DNA of 64,000 nt from CAYMUR01 sp964393615 (GTDB taxonomy: Bacteria > Planctomycetota > Planctomycetia > Pirellulales > Pirellulaceae). Numbering within the stretch: the first letter of the stretch is position 1; every line of letters starts with the position of its first letter. The stretch lies in contig CAYMUR010000017.1 in assembly GCA_964393615.1 (NCBI GenBank), positions 1-64,000 of the forward strand, read 5' to 3'. Of the stretch, positions 38,384 to 47,445 are shown piece by piece. Made by a program: the position numbers and the translations under genes. The notes beneath the pieces are model-generated. The model did not search any database and was not told the DNA's origin. It saw only the letters and a program-made list of their open reading frames with translations.

Positions 38384-38770
38384 ATGTGGGTAAAATCTAT
38401 TCTTATGTTAGTGGTTACCTGTAGTTTGACAGGTTGTTGTTCGCTTTCACAATATCGCCCCTGCGGACCCGGTTTTTTCAACAATGTGATGGTGCCTCAA
38501 GGGTTTCTGGGATCCGATTTTCGTCCTGCTTGTACTAAACACGACACCTGTTACCGAACATACGGCTGTTCCCAAAAAGCATGCGACAAAAAGTTGCTTC
38601 GAAACCTGCAATCAGCCTGTAACTGTTCATCGCTTCCTTCACTTTGCCGATTGCGAGCTTTGCAATGGTACACCCAAGTCCGATTGTTTGGACGTCTTGG
38701 ATTTCAGCAAACACAGACAATCCATTGCCCGGCATGTAGTAATCAGAGTGGTGACCCCGACACTCCGTGA
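38384..38770 (+). CDS. Lipoprotein with phospholipase A2-like Cys/His-Asp motif
   Basis: 128 residues. Signal peptide with lipobox LTGC (Cys near 18). The mature part contains CGPGFFNN and DFRPACTKHDTCYRTYG, which matches the secreted phospholipase A2 active-site pattern C..HD.CY, followed by CSQKACDKKLLRNLQSAC with the spacing of the second conserved Cys-rich helix (CD..F...L..C). Eleven or more Cys could form disulfides. The catalytic His-Asp pair is present; the calcium loop is not clear beyond the CGPG segment. ATG 38384 is chosen over TTG 38375. It is 128 bases after the transglutaminase-like gene on the same strand. Lipase activity is inference. Confidence 0.75.
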   Translation: MWVKSILMLVVTCSLTGCCSLSQYRPCGPGFFNNVMVPQGFLGSDFRPACTKHDTCYRTYGCSQKACDKKLLRNLQSACNCSSLPSLCRLRALQWYTQVRLFGRLGFQQTQTIHCPACSNQSGDPDTP

Positions 38771-39485
38771 ACGTCTATCCGTTTGCAACCGAGTCATTTG
38801 AGATGCGGCCGGCTTTACATGTTTGCACTGATAAAGGGATCGGATTGGTGTAAACCGTTGCAGCTTTAATGCATCTTGCCATCTGGCAGCGTTCCGTATC
38901 ACAAACAGTGAATTGTTCTGATCCTGGTCGTTGCCACACCAAACGATATGTCTTGAAATTTCGAGACACGTTTTCTGTGCATTCGGGATTTGGAACGGGG
39001 TCTGGACAGTAATCAGATATACTTTTAATTTCGGACTGCGCCTGTTAGAAAAGTGCTCCCCCAGTTTTTATACCAGGATCAGTGAGAGAATCGGGGTGAG
39101 GTTGCTTGGCCCTCTCCAGCTGCATACCGCCACCCTTCTGTCGCCTGCAGTCATAGATCTCTTTTGTGACTCCCATTTTGCTTGGCGGCTACAGGAACTT
39201 TCTCATCCGGGCCAAGCTCAACATCGGCACGAGGTAATTTGGAAATAATCTAGTGTCTACATGATGACATCTCTAAGGCATCGGAAAGAGTCCTTGCCGG
39301 GCCTGTGGCCCGGCAAGGACTCTTTCACTGCAACCAGACCACGTTTAAATAGAAGGTCAAAAGTAATTCGTTGCGCTTTGCCGTATCTCCACAAGCCCTA
39401 TCTGGCAAATCAGCGATAGGATTTTCTTACGGTTCAATCGGCTCAGATCTAGCCCAACATGCACCTCTGAATTATTCTATATAGT
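38771..39485. other. Intergenic region, no recognisable gene, strong hairpin inside
   Basis: 715 bases. A 105-codon plus frame at 38931-39248 has no recognisable domain and no SD and is judged non-coding or decayed. The only strong structure is the 39284-39326 hairpin. The bases before 39486 should hold the promoter of the RND operon. Confidence 0.5.
39284..39326. terminator. Perfect 20-bp inverted repeat (hairpin)
   Basis: gaaagagtccttgccgggcc (39284-39303), loop tgt, exact reverse complement at 39307-39326. Very stable, GC-rich at its top. No T tract follows on either strand, apart from the stem's own tttc. It could be a bidirectional terminator or a repetitive palindromic element; nothing else in the window was seen to match it. 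Confidence 0.7.
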
Positions 39486-40790
39486 ATGTTTCGAACTATC
39501 GCTATTTCTACCGGCAGCACTAGGTCTGAACGCTTCATGACTGTGACATTTTCTTGGCGCATTCTAATGTTTGTCAACGCATTATACGGGGTAATCGGCC
39601 ACGCACCCGCTGCAGAGATCGCCACGACCGTTCAAGCAGAGCGGATTGTAGAACGGCACATTCAGATCCACAGGACTTTCGTGGGTACCACCATGCCGCC
39701 GCGACGAAGCGTCATTGGCAGCGCCGTCGACGGCCGTATTGTCGAACTTTTAGTACGGGAAGGCGAGGCAGTACAAACTGGCCAAGTGTTGGCACGTCTC
39801 CGAACCGGTACACTACAAATTGAGTTGAGGCGGGCACAAGCTGAACATGACTTGCGCAATCAAGAGTTGTTGGAGCTGGATAACGGTTCACGACCAGAAG
39901 AAATTGATCGGGCAAAAGCGATTGTAAATGGTGTGCAAGCAAAGTTAGATTACACCACAAAGCGTTTACAGCGTGCACGTCGTACTTATGAAAATGGCGA
40001 GGCAGTCACTCTGGATCAGCTGGAAGAAGCAATCTCTCAATCATCAGCGGCCAAGCAGGATTTGATCGCGGCGCAGGCCGACTATGAAATGGCCCGCAAA
40101 GGACCGCGCCAGGAAAAGATTGCCCAAGCGACTGCTCGCGTCGCTGTACAACTCGCGTTAATTCGGCAGATTGAGGACCGAATCGCCCTGCACACACTCA
40201 AAGCCCCTTTTGACGGATATGTGGTGGTACGTCACAACGAAGTTGGAGGATGGGCTATGGCAGGAAAACCCGTGGTTGAAATGATTGAATTGAATCCAAT
40301 CGAGATTGAAGTTTTTGTATCCGAAGATTTTGTCACTCATGTGCACAGGGGCATGTCTGCAACAATCTCGCTAGAAGCGCTACAGGGGAAACACCTGACT
40401 GGAGAAGTGGTCTACGTCGTCCCGCAAGCAGATTTACGTAGTCGAACTTTCCCTGTCAAAATACAATTGACCAATCCTATCGAAAATGACCAACCTCTCA
40501 TTAAAGCCGGTATGTTTGCTCGTGTCACTCTCTCGTCTGAATCACAACAAAAACGAATGCTAGTTCCCAAAGACAGCTTAGTCCTCCAGGGCGAACAGCG
40601 TCTGATCTATCTCATCCAACCAGCCAACAATTCTTCTGGCCCACACCGTGTTCGACCCGTTCCTGTCGAACTGGGAGTTGCAGAAGGTGAATGGATCGAG
40701 ATTTCCGGAAATATTAAAGCCGGAGAATTAGTAGTCGTCAAAGGCAACGAGCGACTTCGTCCCCAGCAAACTGTATCAATCGCTCCTTAA
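39486..40790 (+). CDS. RND efflux periplasmic adaptor subunit (HlyD/MFP family)
   Basis: 434 residues. N-terminal hydrophobic segment, then the adaptor architecture: beta-barrel/lipoyl strand SVIGSAVDGRIVELLVREGEAVQTGQVLARL, a long alpha-hairpin coiled coil (about 115-220, LRRAQAEHDLRNQELLELD, QDLIAAQADYEMARK), return lipoyl strand LHTLKAPFDGYVVVRHNEVGGWAMAGKPVVEMIE, then the membrane-proximal barrel. It links the inner-membrane pump to an outer-membrane channel. ATG 39486, with ATG 39537 also possible; neither has a strong SD. The permease gene starts 32 bases downstream, so they form an operon. The exported substrate cannot be told, and no outer-membrane factor gene is adjacent. Confidence 0.9.
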   Translation: MFRTIAISTGSTRSERFMTVTFSWRILMFVNALYGVIGHAPAAEIATTVQAERIVERHIQIHRTFVGTTMPPRRSVIGSAVDGRIVELLVREGEAVQTGQVLARLRTGTLQIELRRAQAEHDLRNQELLELDNGSRPEEIDRAKAIVNGVQAKLDYTTKRLQRARRTYENGEAVTLDQLEEAISQSSAAKQDLIAAQADYEMARKGPRQEKIAQATARVAVQLALIRQIEDRIALHTLKAPFDGYVVVRHNEVGGWAMAGKPVVEMIELNPIEIEVFVSEDFVTHVHRGMSATISLEALQGKHLTGEVVYVVPQADLRSRTFPVKIQLTNPIENDQPLIKAGMFARVTLSSESQQKRMLVPKDSLVLQGEQRLIYLIQPANNSSGPHRVRPVPVELGVAEGEWIEISGNIKAGELVVVKGNERLRPQQTVSIAP

Positions 40791-40822
40791 CATCAATTGC
40801 TCCTGAACGGGGTCCCTGCCTT

Positions 40823-43800
40823 ATGCACCCCATCGATTTTTGTGTCCGAAACCCGGTGAAAATCTCCGTCGGGGTTTTGTTGATGGTGTTATTTGGACTA
40901 ATTTCTTTAGTCCGAATGCCAATGCAACTTACACCTGAAGTGCAAATCCCGACAATCACCATTGAAACACGGTGGCCGGGTGCCAGCCCACAGGAAATCG
41001 AACGTGAGATCATTAAAGAACAGGAGGATCAACTAAAAAGCGTAGAAGGCCTGCGGGAAATGACCTCCGAAAGTGAAAATTCCCGAGGTCGGGTGAAACT
41101 GGAGTTTGTCGTCGGCACAGACATGTCTGAAGCTCTGATCAAAACCAGTAGCCAGCTACAGCAAGTGCCCGAATACCCCGAGGATGCAGACGAACCGGTT
41201 ATCTCACTTTCCGACGCCTCAGACCGCGCAATTGCCTGGTTTATTCTTAGTCAGCGCATGCCCTCGTCTAATGAAATTGTGGAACTCCAGCGACAATTAC
41301 CACATCTCGCAAAAAAGCTGGAACCCGTGTTGAAAGCACACAACCCAGGCTTATCTGTATTGCGGTTGCGCCGCGTTGCGGCAGAAAACCCCGCCATTGC
41401 AGCTGCACTACCAGCCGTGGAAATTGATGTTCCAAAATTACGGAAGTTTGCACAAGACGTCATCGAGGCCCGGTTTGAACGGTGCCGAGGAGTTACCAAT
41501 TCGAATGTGTTTGGCGGTGAAGACCCAGAACTTCGGATCGAAGTCGATCCACAGAAACTGGCAGCTCGCAGCCTGACAATCATGGACGTCCGTCAAGCGA
41601 TTCGCGGCGAAAATATCGACACGTCCGGCGGTGATTTCTACGAAGGGAAACGGAGATGGGTCGTACGGACACGCGGCCAGTTTCGCAGTCCCAAACAGGT
41701 CGCTAACTGCGTACTATACGCCGATATAAACGGACCCGTTTATATTCGCGACGTGGCCACTGTCCGACTAGGCCACAAGAAACCAGAAAGTGTCGTGCGG
41801 CGCTTCGGAAAATCAAACATTGCCATCAATTGCCAACGTGAAACAGGCGCTAATGTACTGGAAGTAATGCATTTGCTGCGAGAAGCAAACCGTGAATTAA
41901 ATGAAGGAATTCTCCGCGACCGAGGACTCGTTTTGACCCAGGTCTATGACGAAACTGACTATATCTATTCGGCCATCGGCCTGGTCAATTGGAACATCAT
42001 CATTGGTAGTGCCTTCACAGTAGCAGTGCTATTTATCTTCCTGCGCAGCATCCAACCCACCATCATCGTGGCATTGGCAATCCCCTGCAGTATCATTGGT
42101 ACCTTTCTCGTATTGAACGGCTTTGGCCGGTCACTCAACGTAATCAGTCTGGCAGGACTAGCCTTTGCCGTCGGAATGTTGGTGGATAATGCAGTCGTTG
42201 TTCTGGAAAACATTTATCGCCATTATCAGCAGCGCCGAGGAGGATTTGACGTGGCCGTCACGGCGACTAAAGAAGTATGGGGTGCTGTCGCTGCTTCTAC
42301 CTTGACAACCTTAGCTGTTTTTTTACCCGTCATTTTAATCAAAGAAGAAGCAGGACAATTGTTTTTCGACATTGCCCTCGCCATCAGTGCGGCTGTTGGT
42401 CTATCGCTTTTGATTTCCGTAACCGTTATTCCTACTGCCAGCGCACGGCTGTTTGGCAAACGCCAGACAAAACCATCTGCTAAAACGGCCGGGACGTGGA
42501 TCGGCAAGTCATTCGACCGCCTGGGACAACTAGTTGCTCTGGCTGTGATCAGAATCAATGCCGGTTTGCAACGAACATTTTTGCGACGCATTACACTCGT
42601 CATTTTTCTACTTGTTTTTAGTATCTTTCTGACAATTTCACTTTGGCCCAAGGTGGAGTATTTACCGACCGGAAATAGAAACTTGGCCATCGGCTTGATT
42701 CTGCCACCACCCGGTTACAACCTGGACGAACTCATGCAAATGGGAACACATGTTGAAAACGCTTTAGAACCTTACTGGAATGTTGAGCCTGACAGCGCCG
42801 CAGCAAAATCATTGCCGTTTCCAGTTATCAGCGACTGGTTCTATGTAGCACGTGGCCGGCAGGTTTTCCTCGGACTCCGTGCCTACGAGCCGACCCAAGC
42901 ACGACGCCTTGTTCAATTGATGTGGACCCTTAACCAGACTTCATTGGAAGACCAGAGTATTTTTGACGACGGTACCCGTATTGTTTCCTTTCAATCCAGT
43001 CTGTTTGAACAAGGGCTTACTGCAAGCCGCACCATCGACATTGAAATCAGTGGTCCTGAACTAAATCGGCTGGTCTCACTTGGTGGTCATGTTTTAGGAC
43101 GCCTCATGGGTCCTGAGAGTGTCGTTCCCGGAGCCCAGGCCAGGCCCGTTCCGAGCCTCGACTTGTCAAGTCCCGAATTGCACGTTGCGTCTAAAAGTGA
43201 ACTCGCTGTCTCGCTAGGAGTGCGTGCCAAAGAACTGGGATACACCGTTGACGCACTTGTCGATGGTGCCTACGCGACCGATTATTTCCAGGAAGGTGAC
43301 AAAATCGATCTGACCATCATGGGCAATGAATCGTTTTTAAGAAACACACAAGATGTGGCCTCACTAACGATTGCGACTCCAACGGGACAACTCGTTCCTC
43401 TGTCCACAATCGCAGATATCACCTTCAACAGCGGGCCAGAACAAATCAACCGACGCGAACGGGAAAGAACGATTACTATCGCAGTCTCACCTCCCGAAGA
43501 TATTACCTTACAGGAAGCAATGGAACGCATCCATTCTCAGATCGTTCAACCGCTCGAAACAGATGAACAATTAAAAGGAGGTTATCAAATCAAGATGGCA
43601 GGTACTGTCGACAAATTACGAGCAACCTGGGATGCCCTGTTNNNNNNNNNNCTGATCGACCGGATTAATAATTTAAAGGCGGAAGGTGTGCCTCTGGAAG
43701 ATGCCATGCAGCGGATCGAGCGGGAGATTCTCCAGCCTATACGCGATCGTGGAATACAGGACGCGGGTTACATGGTCAACTTGTCGGGTACAGCAGACAA

Positions 43801-44392
43801 ACTCCGCGATACCTGGAAGGCTCTCCGAGGGAATTTTATGCTGGCATTGGCTATTACCTACCTACTAATGGCTGCATTATTTGAATCATGGCTCTATCCA
43901 TTGGTTATCATATTTTGTGTTCCGTTTGGAGCCATTGGTGGACTCGTCGGTCTTCGTATGCTTAATGTCTATTTGCTTCTTCAAGAGATACCGTCCCAAT
44001 CGTTAGATGTGCTTACAATGCTCGGCTTTGTCATCCTGATTGGTACATCAGTGAACAACGCCATCTTGATTGTACACCAAGCGCTGCACTATTTACGACA
44101 CGATCAACTAGACGCACGGCAAGCCATTTTAGAAAGTGTGCGTGTCAGAATCCGTCCTATTTTTATGACAATGACAACCACTGTATTAGGACTGTGTCCA
44201 CTAGTACTTTTTCCAGGAGCTGGAAGTGAGCTTTATCGTGGCTTGGGAAGCGTCGTTCTGGGAGGGCTTGTTGTGTCCACTGTATTCACGCTCGTTCTAG
44301 TTCCCACCGTTTTCAGTATGGCACTTGACGTCAAGTCACGTCTTGCCGAAAGTTTCAATCGCTTTGCAAAAAATGGACAAACCGTCACCTGA
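40823..44392 (+). CDS. RND efflux permease (interrupted by assembly gap)
   Basis: Proton-driven inner-membrane pump of the AcrB/HAE1 kind. N-terminal helix (VKISVGVLLMVLFGLISLVRMPMQL), porter domain ITIETRWPGASPQEIEREI, helices near 385-505 (FTVAVLFIFLRSIQPTIIVALA, GLAFAVGMLVDNAVVVLENIYR with the two charged residues of the proton relay), second porter domain, and C-terminal helices (LALAITYLLMAALFESWLYPL, GFVILIGTSVNNAILIVHQAL, IRPIFMTMTTTVLGLCPLVLF). Ten N at 43642-43651 break the gene. The segment before the gap (AMERIHSQIVQPLE to KLRATWDAL) recurs after it in diverged form (AMQRIEREILQPI to KLRDTWKAL), adding about 60 residues to a normal length. The join may be wrong; see the finding. 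Confidence 0.8.
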   Translation: MHPIDFCVRNPVKISVGVLLMVLFGLISLVRMPMQLTPEVQIPTITIETRWPGASPQEIEREIIKEQEDQLKSVEGLREMTSESENSRGRVKLEFVVGTDMSEALIKTSSQLQQVPEYPEDADEPVISLSDASDRAIAWFILSQRMPSSNEIVELQRQLPHLAKKLEPVLKAHNPGLSVLRLRRVAAENPAIAAALPAVEIDVPKLRKFAQDVIEARFERCRGVTNSNVFGGEDPELRIEVDPQKLAARSLTIMDVRQAIRGENIDTSGGDFYEGKRRWVVRTRGQFRSPKQVANCVLYADINGPVYIRDVATVRLGHKKPESVVRRFGKSNIAINCQRETGANVLEVMHLLREANRELNEGILRDRGLVLTQVYDETDYIYSAIGLVNWNIIIGSAFTVAVLFIFLRSIQPTIIVALAIPCSIIGTFLVLNGFGRSLNVISLAGLAFAVGMLVDNAVVVLENIYRHYQQRRGGFDVAVTATKEVWGAVAASTLTTLAVFLPVILIKEEAGQLFFDIALAISAAVGLSLLISVTVIPTASARLFGKRQTKPSAKTAGTWIGKSFDRLGQLVALAVIRINAGLQRTFLRRITLVIFLLVFSIFLTISLWPKVEYLPTGNRNLAIGLILPPPGYNLDELMQMGTHVENALEPYWNVEPDSAAAKSLPFPVISDWFYVARGRQVFLGLRAYEPTQARRLVQLMWTLNQTSLEDQSIFDDGTRIVSFQSSLFEQGLTASRTIDIEISGPELNRLVSLGGHVLGRLMGPESVVPGAQARPVPSLDLSSPELHVASKSELAVSLGVRAKELGYTVDALVDGAYATDYFQEGDKIDLTIMGNESFLRNTQDVASLTIATPTGQLVPLSTIADITFNSGPEQINRRERERTITIAVSPPEDITLQEAMERIHSQIVQPLETDEQLKGGYQIKMAGTVDKLRATWDALXXXXLIDRINNLKAEGVPLEDAMQRIEREILQPIRDRGIQDAGYMVNLSGTADKLRDTWKALRGNFMLALAITYLLMAALFESWLYPLVIIFCVPFGAIGGLVGLRMLNVYLLLQEIPSQSLDVLTMLGFVILIGTSVNNAILIVHQALHYLRHDQLDARQAILESVRVRIRPIFMTMTTTVLGLCPLVLFPGAGSELYRGLGSVVLGGLVVSTVFTLVLVPTVFSMALDVKSRLAESFNRFAKNGQTVT
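43642..43651. other. Assembly gap, ten undetermined bases
   Basis: A run of ten N inside the RND permease. The frame happens to be preserved across it. The flanks are two unequal homologs of the same porter segment, so the gap marks a scaffold join between possibly different genes. Confidence 0.97.
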
Positions 44393-44535
44393 CCGATACA
44401 ACGCCCGTCCTCTTAATTCGACGGTGCATTTCTCGTTTTTCTTCCATGGACCAGTCGTGGTATTCCAGCTGGCTGGTATCAACACAGCTTCAACAAACCC
44501 GGCCAGGAAATCCTAGACGCTGCATGCTAAAGCTA

Positions 44536-45369
44536 CTACCGTGCAGTTGGCACTGGATCAGTTGTCAGAGAAGTTTCGGCTCGGGCGACCGCGACGTTCT
44601 TAGTCCGTGCTGGTGATGGGGACACCGGCAACATTATTCGCTGGTCTGTTTGTTGATAAACCTGATCGGGCGATGCATCGAAAAGTTCCTTCGTGGACGG
44701 TCTACTTACAGCGTGCTCCATGACACTACCACCACAGCCACTGGTACAATCACTGTTGTTAACCCCACACGCTGTTCCACATCCACAGGCAACAGCCATG
44801 GAACAAGAAGATTCACCTTGTAAGCCGTTCGCTTTGCACGTCAACCGACTGAGCGGGCGATAGAAAAGATCCTTCCAGCAATTGGTTTTACACGCAACTG
44901 CACCCGTCCAATGACCACACCGATCACACGGATCAGAGTAATCGGGTGGATCACTTTTCCATGAACTTATATAGACATCACCACCTCCAGAGCCCTGCCA
45001 ACGATTGCTGTGGAAATTGGCCCAATGCTCATGAAACAATTCAAATGGACCTCGCTTTTCTGAGTGACGACTACAGGCACGACACTCGCCGGAAACCGGA
45101 TCGCCGGCTGTTTCTTTATATTCTGTCAAATCGACTGTAGATCCTCTGTCACGGTCACCTTCAAATTCACGGTCACCTTCAAATTCACGGCCACCTTCAA
45201 AGAAGTACCCTTTCTCCGTGTTGGCCGCCGTATCCGAAACCAGTGAACCCCCATGGCTTGGACAAGAAAAGTCACATGCACTGTGCTGCCAATTTGGACC
45301 ACAACAACCAGTACCCAGGCTCACAAAAACAAGTATCGTAAACAGCGAATAAAAGATATTTTTTTGCAT
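44536..45369 (-). CDS. Cys-rich lipoprotein with EFEGDR repeats
   Basis: 277 residues from ATG 45369; the frame extends upstream to 45468, but the signal peptide (QKNIFYSLFTILVFVSLGTGC, lipobox LGTGC) starts here, and AGGAG lies about 17 bases upstream. The mature protein is Cys-rich (CCGPNW, CRACSRHSE, DPCDRCGHWTGAVACKTNCWKD, CGCGTACG, CTSGCGG). Near residue 60 are imperfect EFEGDR units (GGREFEGDREFEGDRDRG) encoded by an 18-bp repeat. The middle GPFELFHEHWANFHSNRW resembles other planctomycete Cys-rich lipoproteins. Possibly metal-binding or disulfide-stabilised; function unknown. It is convergent with the RND permease, 144 bases apart. Confidence 0.75.
   Translation of the reverse strand: MQKNIFYSLFTILVFVSLGTGCCGPNWQHSACDFSCPSHGGSLVSDTAANTEKGYFFEGGREFEGDREFEGDRDRGSTVDLTEYKETAGDPVSGECRACSRHSEKRGPFELFHEHWANFHSNRWQGSGGGDVYISSWKSDPPDYSDPCDRCGHWTGAVACKTNCWKDLFYRPLSRLTCKANGLQGESSCSMAVACGCGTACGVNNSDCTSGCGGSVMEHAVSRPSTKELFDASPDQVYQQTDQRIMLPVSPSPARTKNVAVARAETSLTTDPVPTAR
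45151..45204. repeat. 18-bp tandem repeat inside the Cys-rich lipoprotein gene
   Basis: acggtcaccttcaaattc occurs at 45151-45168 and 45169-45186 exactly, with a decayed third copy (acggccaccttcaaagaa) at 45187-45204. On the coding strand it gives the EFEGDR units. Being in frame, it can change copy number without breaking the protein. Confidence 0.85.
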
Positions 45370-46186
45370 TGTGCTGTTTTTTTTAACTCCTGTCTGGGTG
45401 GAATAACTGGCTTTCTTCACGGATAAAAACGTCAATTTGGCCGTGGTGCAAAAAGCTTCAACCGGCATGATGCACTTGATAATGCTAGCAACACATGTAT
45501 CCCTCTTTTTGGATGAACAAGGCCATTTCCACGGTCAATGAATGCGTACGGCTTGCTGCGCAGGATGGAAAACAAACCCCTCTTTGCGTCAGAAATATCG
45601 GCCATACCACTAGTAATATCAAGATATTCCATAAAATCGTCACAGTTTAACAGCATGGCCAAGTCCCTTGGCGCTGCCAATTCTTCCGTGTATTTCACAC
45701 TTTGATTGTCAAATCGTGGACAAATAAGGGCACATTATTTCTAGTACAATTCGATGAAATATCAGGAGTCAGACTTTAATCAAACAATTCAAGACGCTCA
45801 TCAACCAAGCTACCACTCAAGGACTCGTTCGCCAGGCCTACGAAACAGGCAGGTGATGGCTAATATTTTAGCTTGGTGGTCACGATCCGCTCACGAATGA
45901 AGGTCATTGTTTTGACAGTCTAAACTGAGAGAGGCCCCTCAGACTCGTTCAACATTGACTAACATCCCAAATTGCCAGGCACAGGTCCTCATTTGACAAG
46001 TAGTAAAAATGGATCACCTTCAAATGCTGGTATATGCCAGGTTGCCCGCTCGGTCGTGGTAGAAAAATATGACTTGTTGTTTGCCTAAACCTGCCTGGAA
46101 CAACCCTAAAACTGGTCCGTTCCCTCTATCCCCTTTTCCTTCCTCGTCATCTACAATGGCGGTTTTCCCTTTAGCGAGTGACAACC
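45370..46186. other. Long intergenic region without a recognised gene
   Basis: About 817 bases between the Cys-rich lipoprotein and larC. A minus-strand frame at 45432-45698 (88 codons) overlaps only an unlikely N-terminal extension of the lipoprotein and has no recognisable family or SD. The rest shows only short frames. It presumably contains the divergent promoters. Confidence 0.45.
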
Positions 46187-47359
46187 ATGCGATGCGCTTA
46201 TCTTGATTGTGCCAGTGGGATCAGTGGCGACATGACACTCGGTGCCCTGGTGAATGCAGGTGTTGAACTGGAGTCGATCCAGCAAGGTATTGATTCTCTT
46301 GGTCTTCCCAGCTGCCGCTTGGTTGCCGAAAAGGTTAAACGACGTGGCTTCCAGGCCCTGAAGGTATCGGTAGAGCATGATCCTGAACACGCTCACCGAC
46401 ATTTACACCACATTACAGACATGATTGACGGCAGTAACTTGACTGCTCGACAAAAAGATCTGGCGAAACGCATATTTACCCGGCTGGGAAAAGCGGAAGC
46501 AAAGGTTCACGGCACAACTATTCAAAAAGTTCATTTTCACGAAGTGGGTGCAGTCGACTCAATCGCCGACATCGTCGGGTCGGCCATCGCATGGGATCTT
46601 CTGGGTGTCGAACGCATTATCTGTTCTCCAGTACCGACAGGACAGGGAACAATTACGATTGCCCACGGAATTTGTAGTGTACCGGCACCGGCTACCGCTG
46701 AGTTGTTAACCGGCATTCCACTGGCTGCCTCCACCACGGATGCGGAGTTAACAACCCCGACAGGTGCCGCAATCGTGGCCACACTGGTTGATGAATTTGG
46801 ACCCTTACCGCCCATGCAAATTGAAGCCATCGGTTATGGCGCTGGAAATGCTGACTTCGAAGAACAGGCTAATATTTTACGACTCATGGTGGGCCAAACA
46901 ACTGATCTACCCTCCTCCGATCAGGTTTGTCTGTTGGAGACCAACCTGGATGACACGAGCGGTGAACTGATTGGACACGCATGTTCGCTGCTCATGGAAC
47001 AAGGGGCACTGGACGTTTATACGACCGCTATCCAAATGAAAAAGAACCGGCCAGGTATTATGCTATCGGTACTGTGCAACATGGAAGACATGGAACAGAT
47101 GAAGACAATCTTGTTTCGTGAAACTTTGACGCTAGGAATTCGGTACCAGCGTATCGCTCGTTTCAAACTAAAACGTACGTCTCATAGCGTCGAGACTCAG
47201 TGGGGACGTGTAGAAGGAAAAACCATTCACCTGCCAGATGGTAGTATCACATTTTCACCCGAGTATGAATCCTGTCGCAACCTATCACGGGCAAATCAGG
47301 TATCCTTGCCAACCGTATTTGCGTCCGCACGCCAAGCCTTTCACACAACACAAACTTGA
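46187..47359 (+). CDS. larC: Nickel pincer cofactor biosynthesis protein LarC
   Basis: About 390 residues, a complete LarC (DUF111): MRCAYLDCASGISGDMTLGALV at the start, HRHLHHITDMID, KVHFHEVGAVDSIADIVG, VPAPATAELL, AELTTPTGAAI, ETNLDDTSGELIGHA. It inserts nickel into the dithiocarboxylated nicotinate mononucleotide precursor of the nickel-pincer cofactor, used by lactate racemase LarA and homologs. In some bacteria LarC is made by frameshift from larC1/larC2; here it is a single continuous frame. ATG 46187 fits the family; GTG 46178 is in frame. larB, larE and larA are not adjacent. A coiled-coil membrane protein gene starts 87 bases downstream. Confidence 0.9.
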   Translation: MRCAYLDCASGISGDMTLGALVNAGVELESIQQGIDSLGLPSCRLVAEKVKRRGFQALKVSVEHDPEHAHRHLHHITDMIDGSNLTARQKDLAKRIFTRLGKAEAKVHGTTIQKVHFHEVGAVDSIADIVGSAIAWDLLGVERIICSPVPTGQGTITIAHGICSVPAPATAELLTGIPLAASTTDAELTTPTGAAIVATLVDEFGPLPPMQIEAIGYGAGNADFEEQANILRLMVGQTTDLPSSDQVCLLETNLDDTSGELIGHACSLLMEQGALDVYTTAIQMKKNRPGIMLSVLCNMEDMEQMKTILFRETLTLGIRYQRIARFKLKRTSHSVETQWGRVEGKTIHLPDGSITFSPEYESCRNLSRANQVSLPTVFASARQAFHTTQT

Positions 47360-47445
47360 ACACCCTTTAAACAACAGCAGGACTGCCAAATTCAGGGTTA
47401 TTTCACGAGCACAGTCGACGCCGCTGCGAGTAGGAGACTCCCCCA

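Noticed and set aside
38931..39248. 105-codon plus-strand frame in the spacer before the RND operon
   Set aside because: No SD, no domain, and irregular composition.
45432..45698. 88-codon minus-strand frame upstream of the Cys-rich lipoprotein
   Set aside because: Overlaps only the unlikely N-terminal extension of that gene and shows no family or signal.
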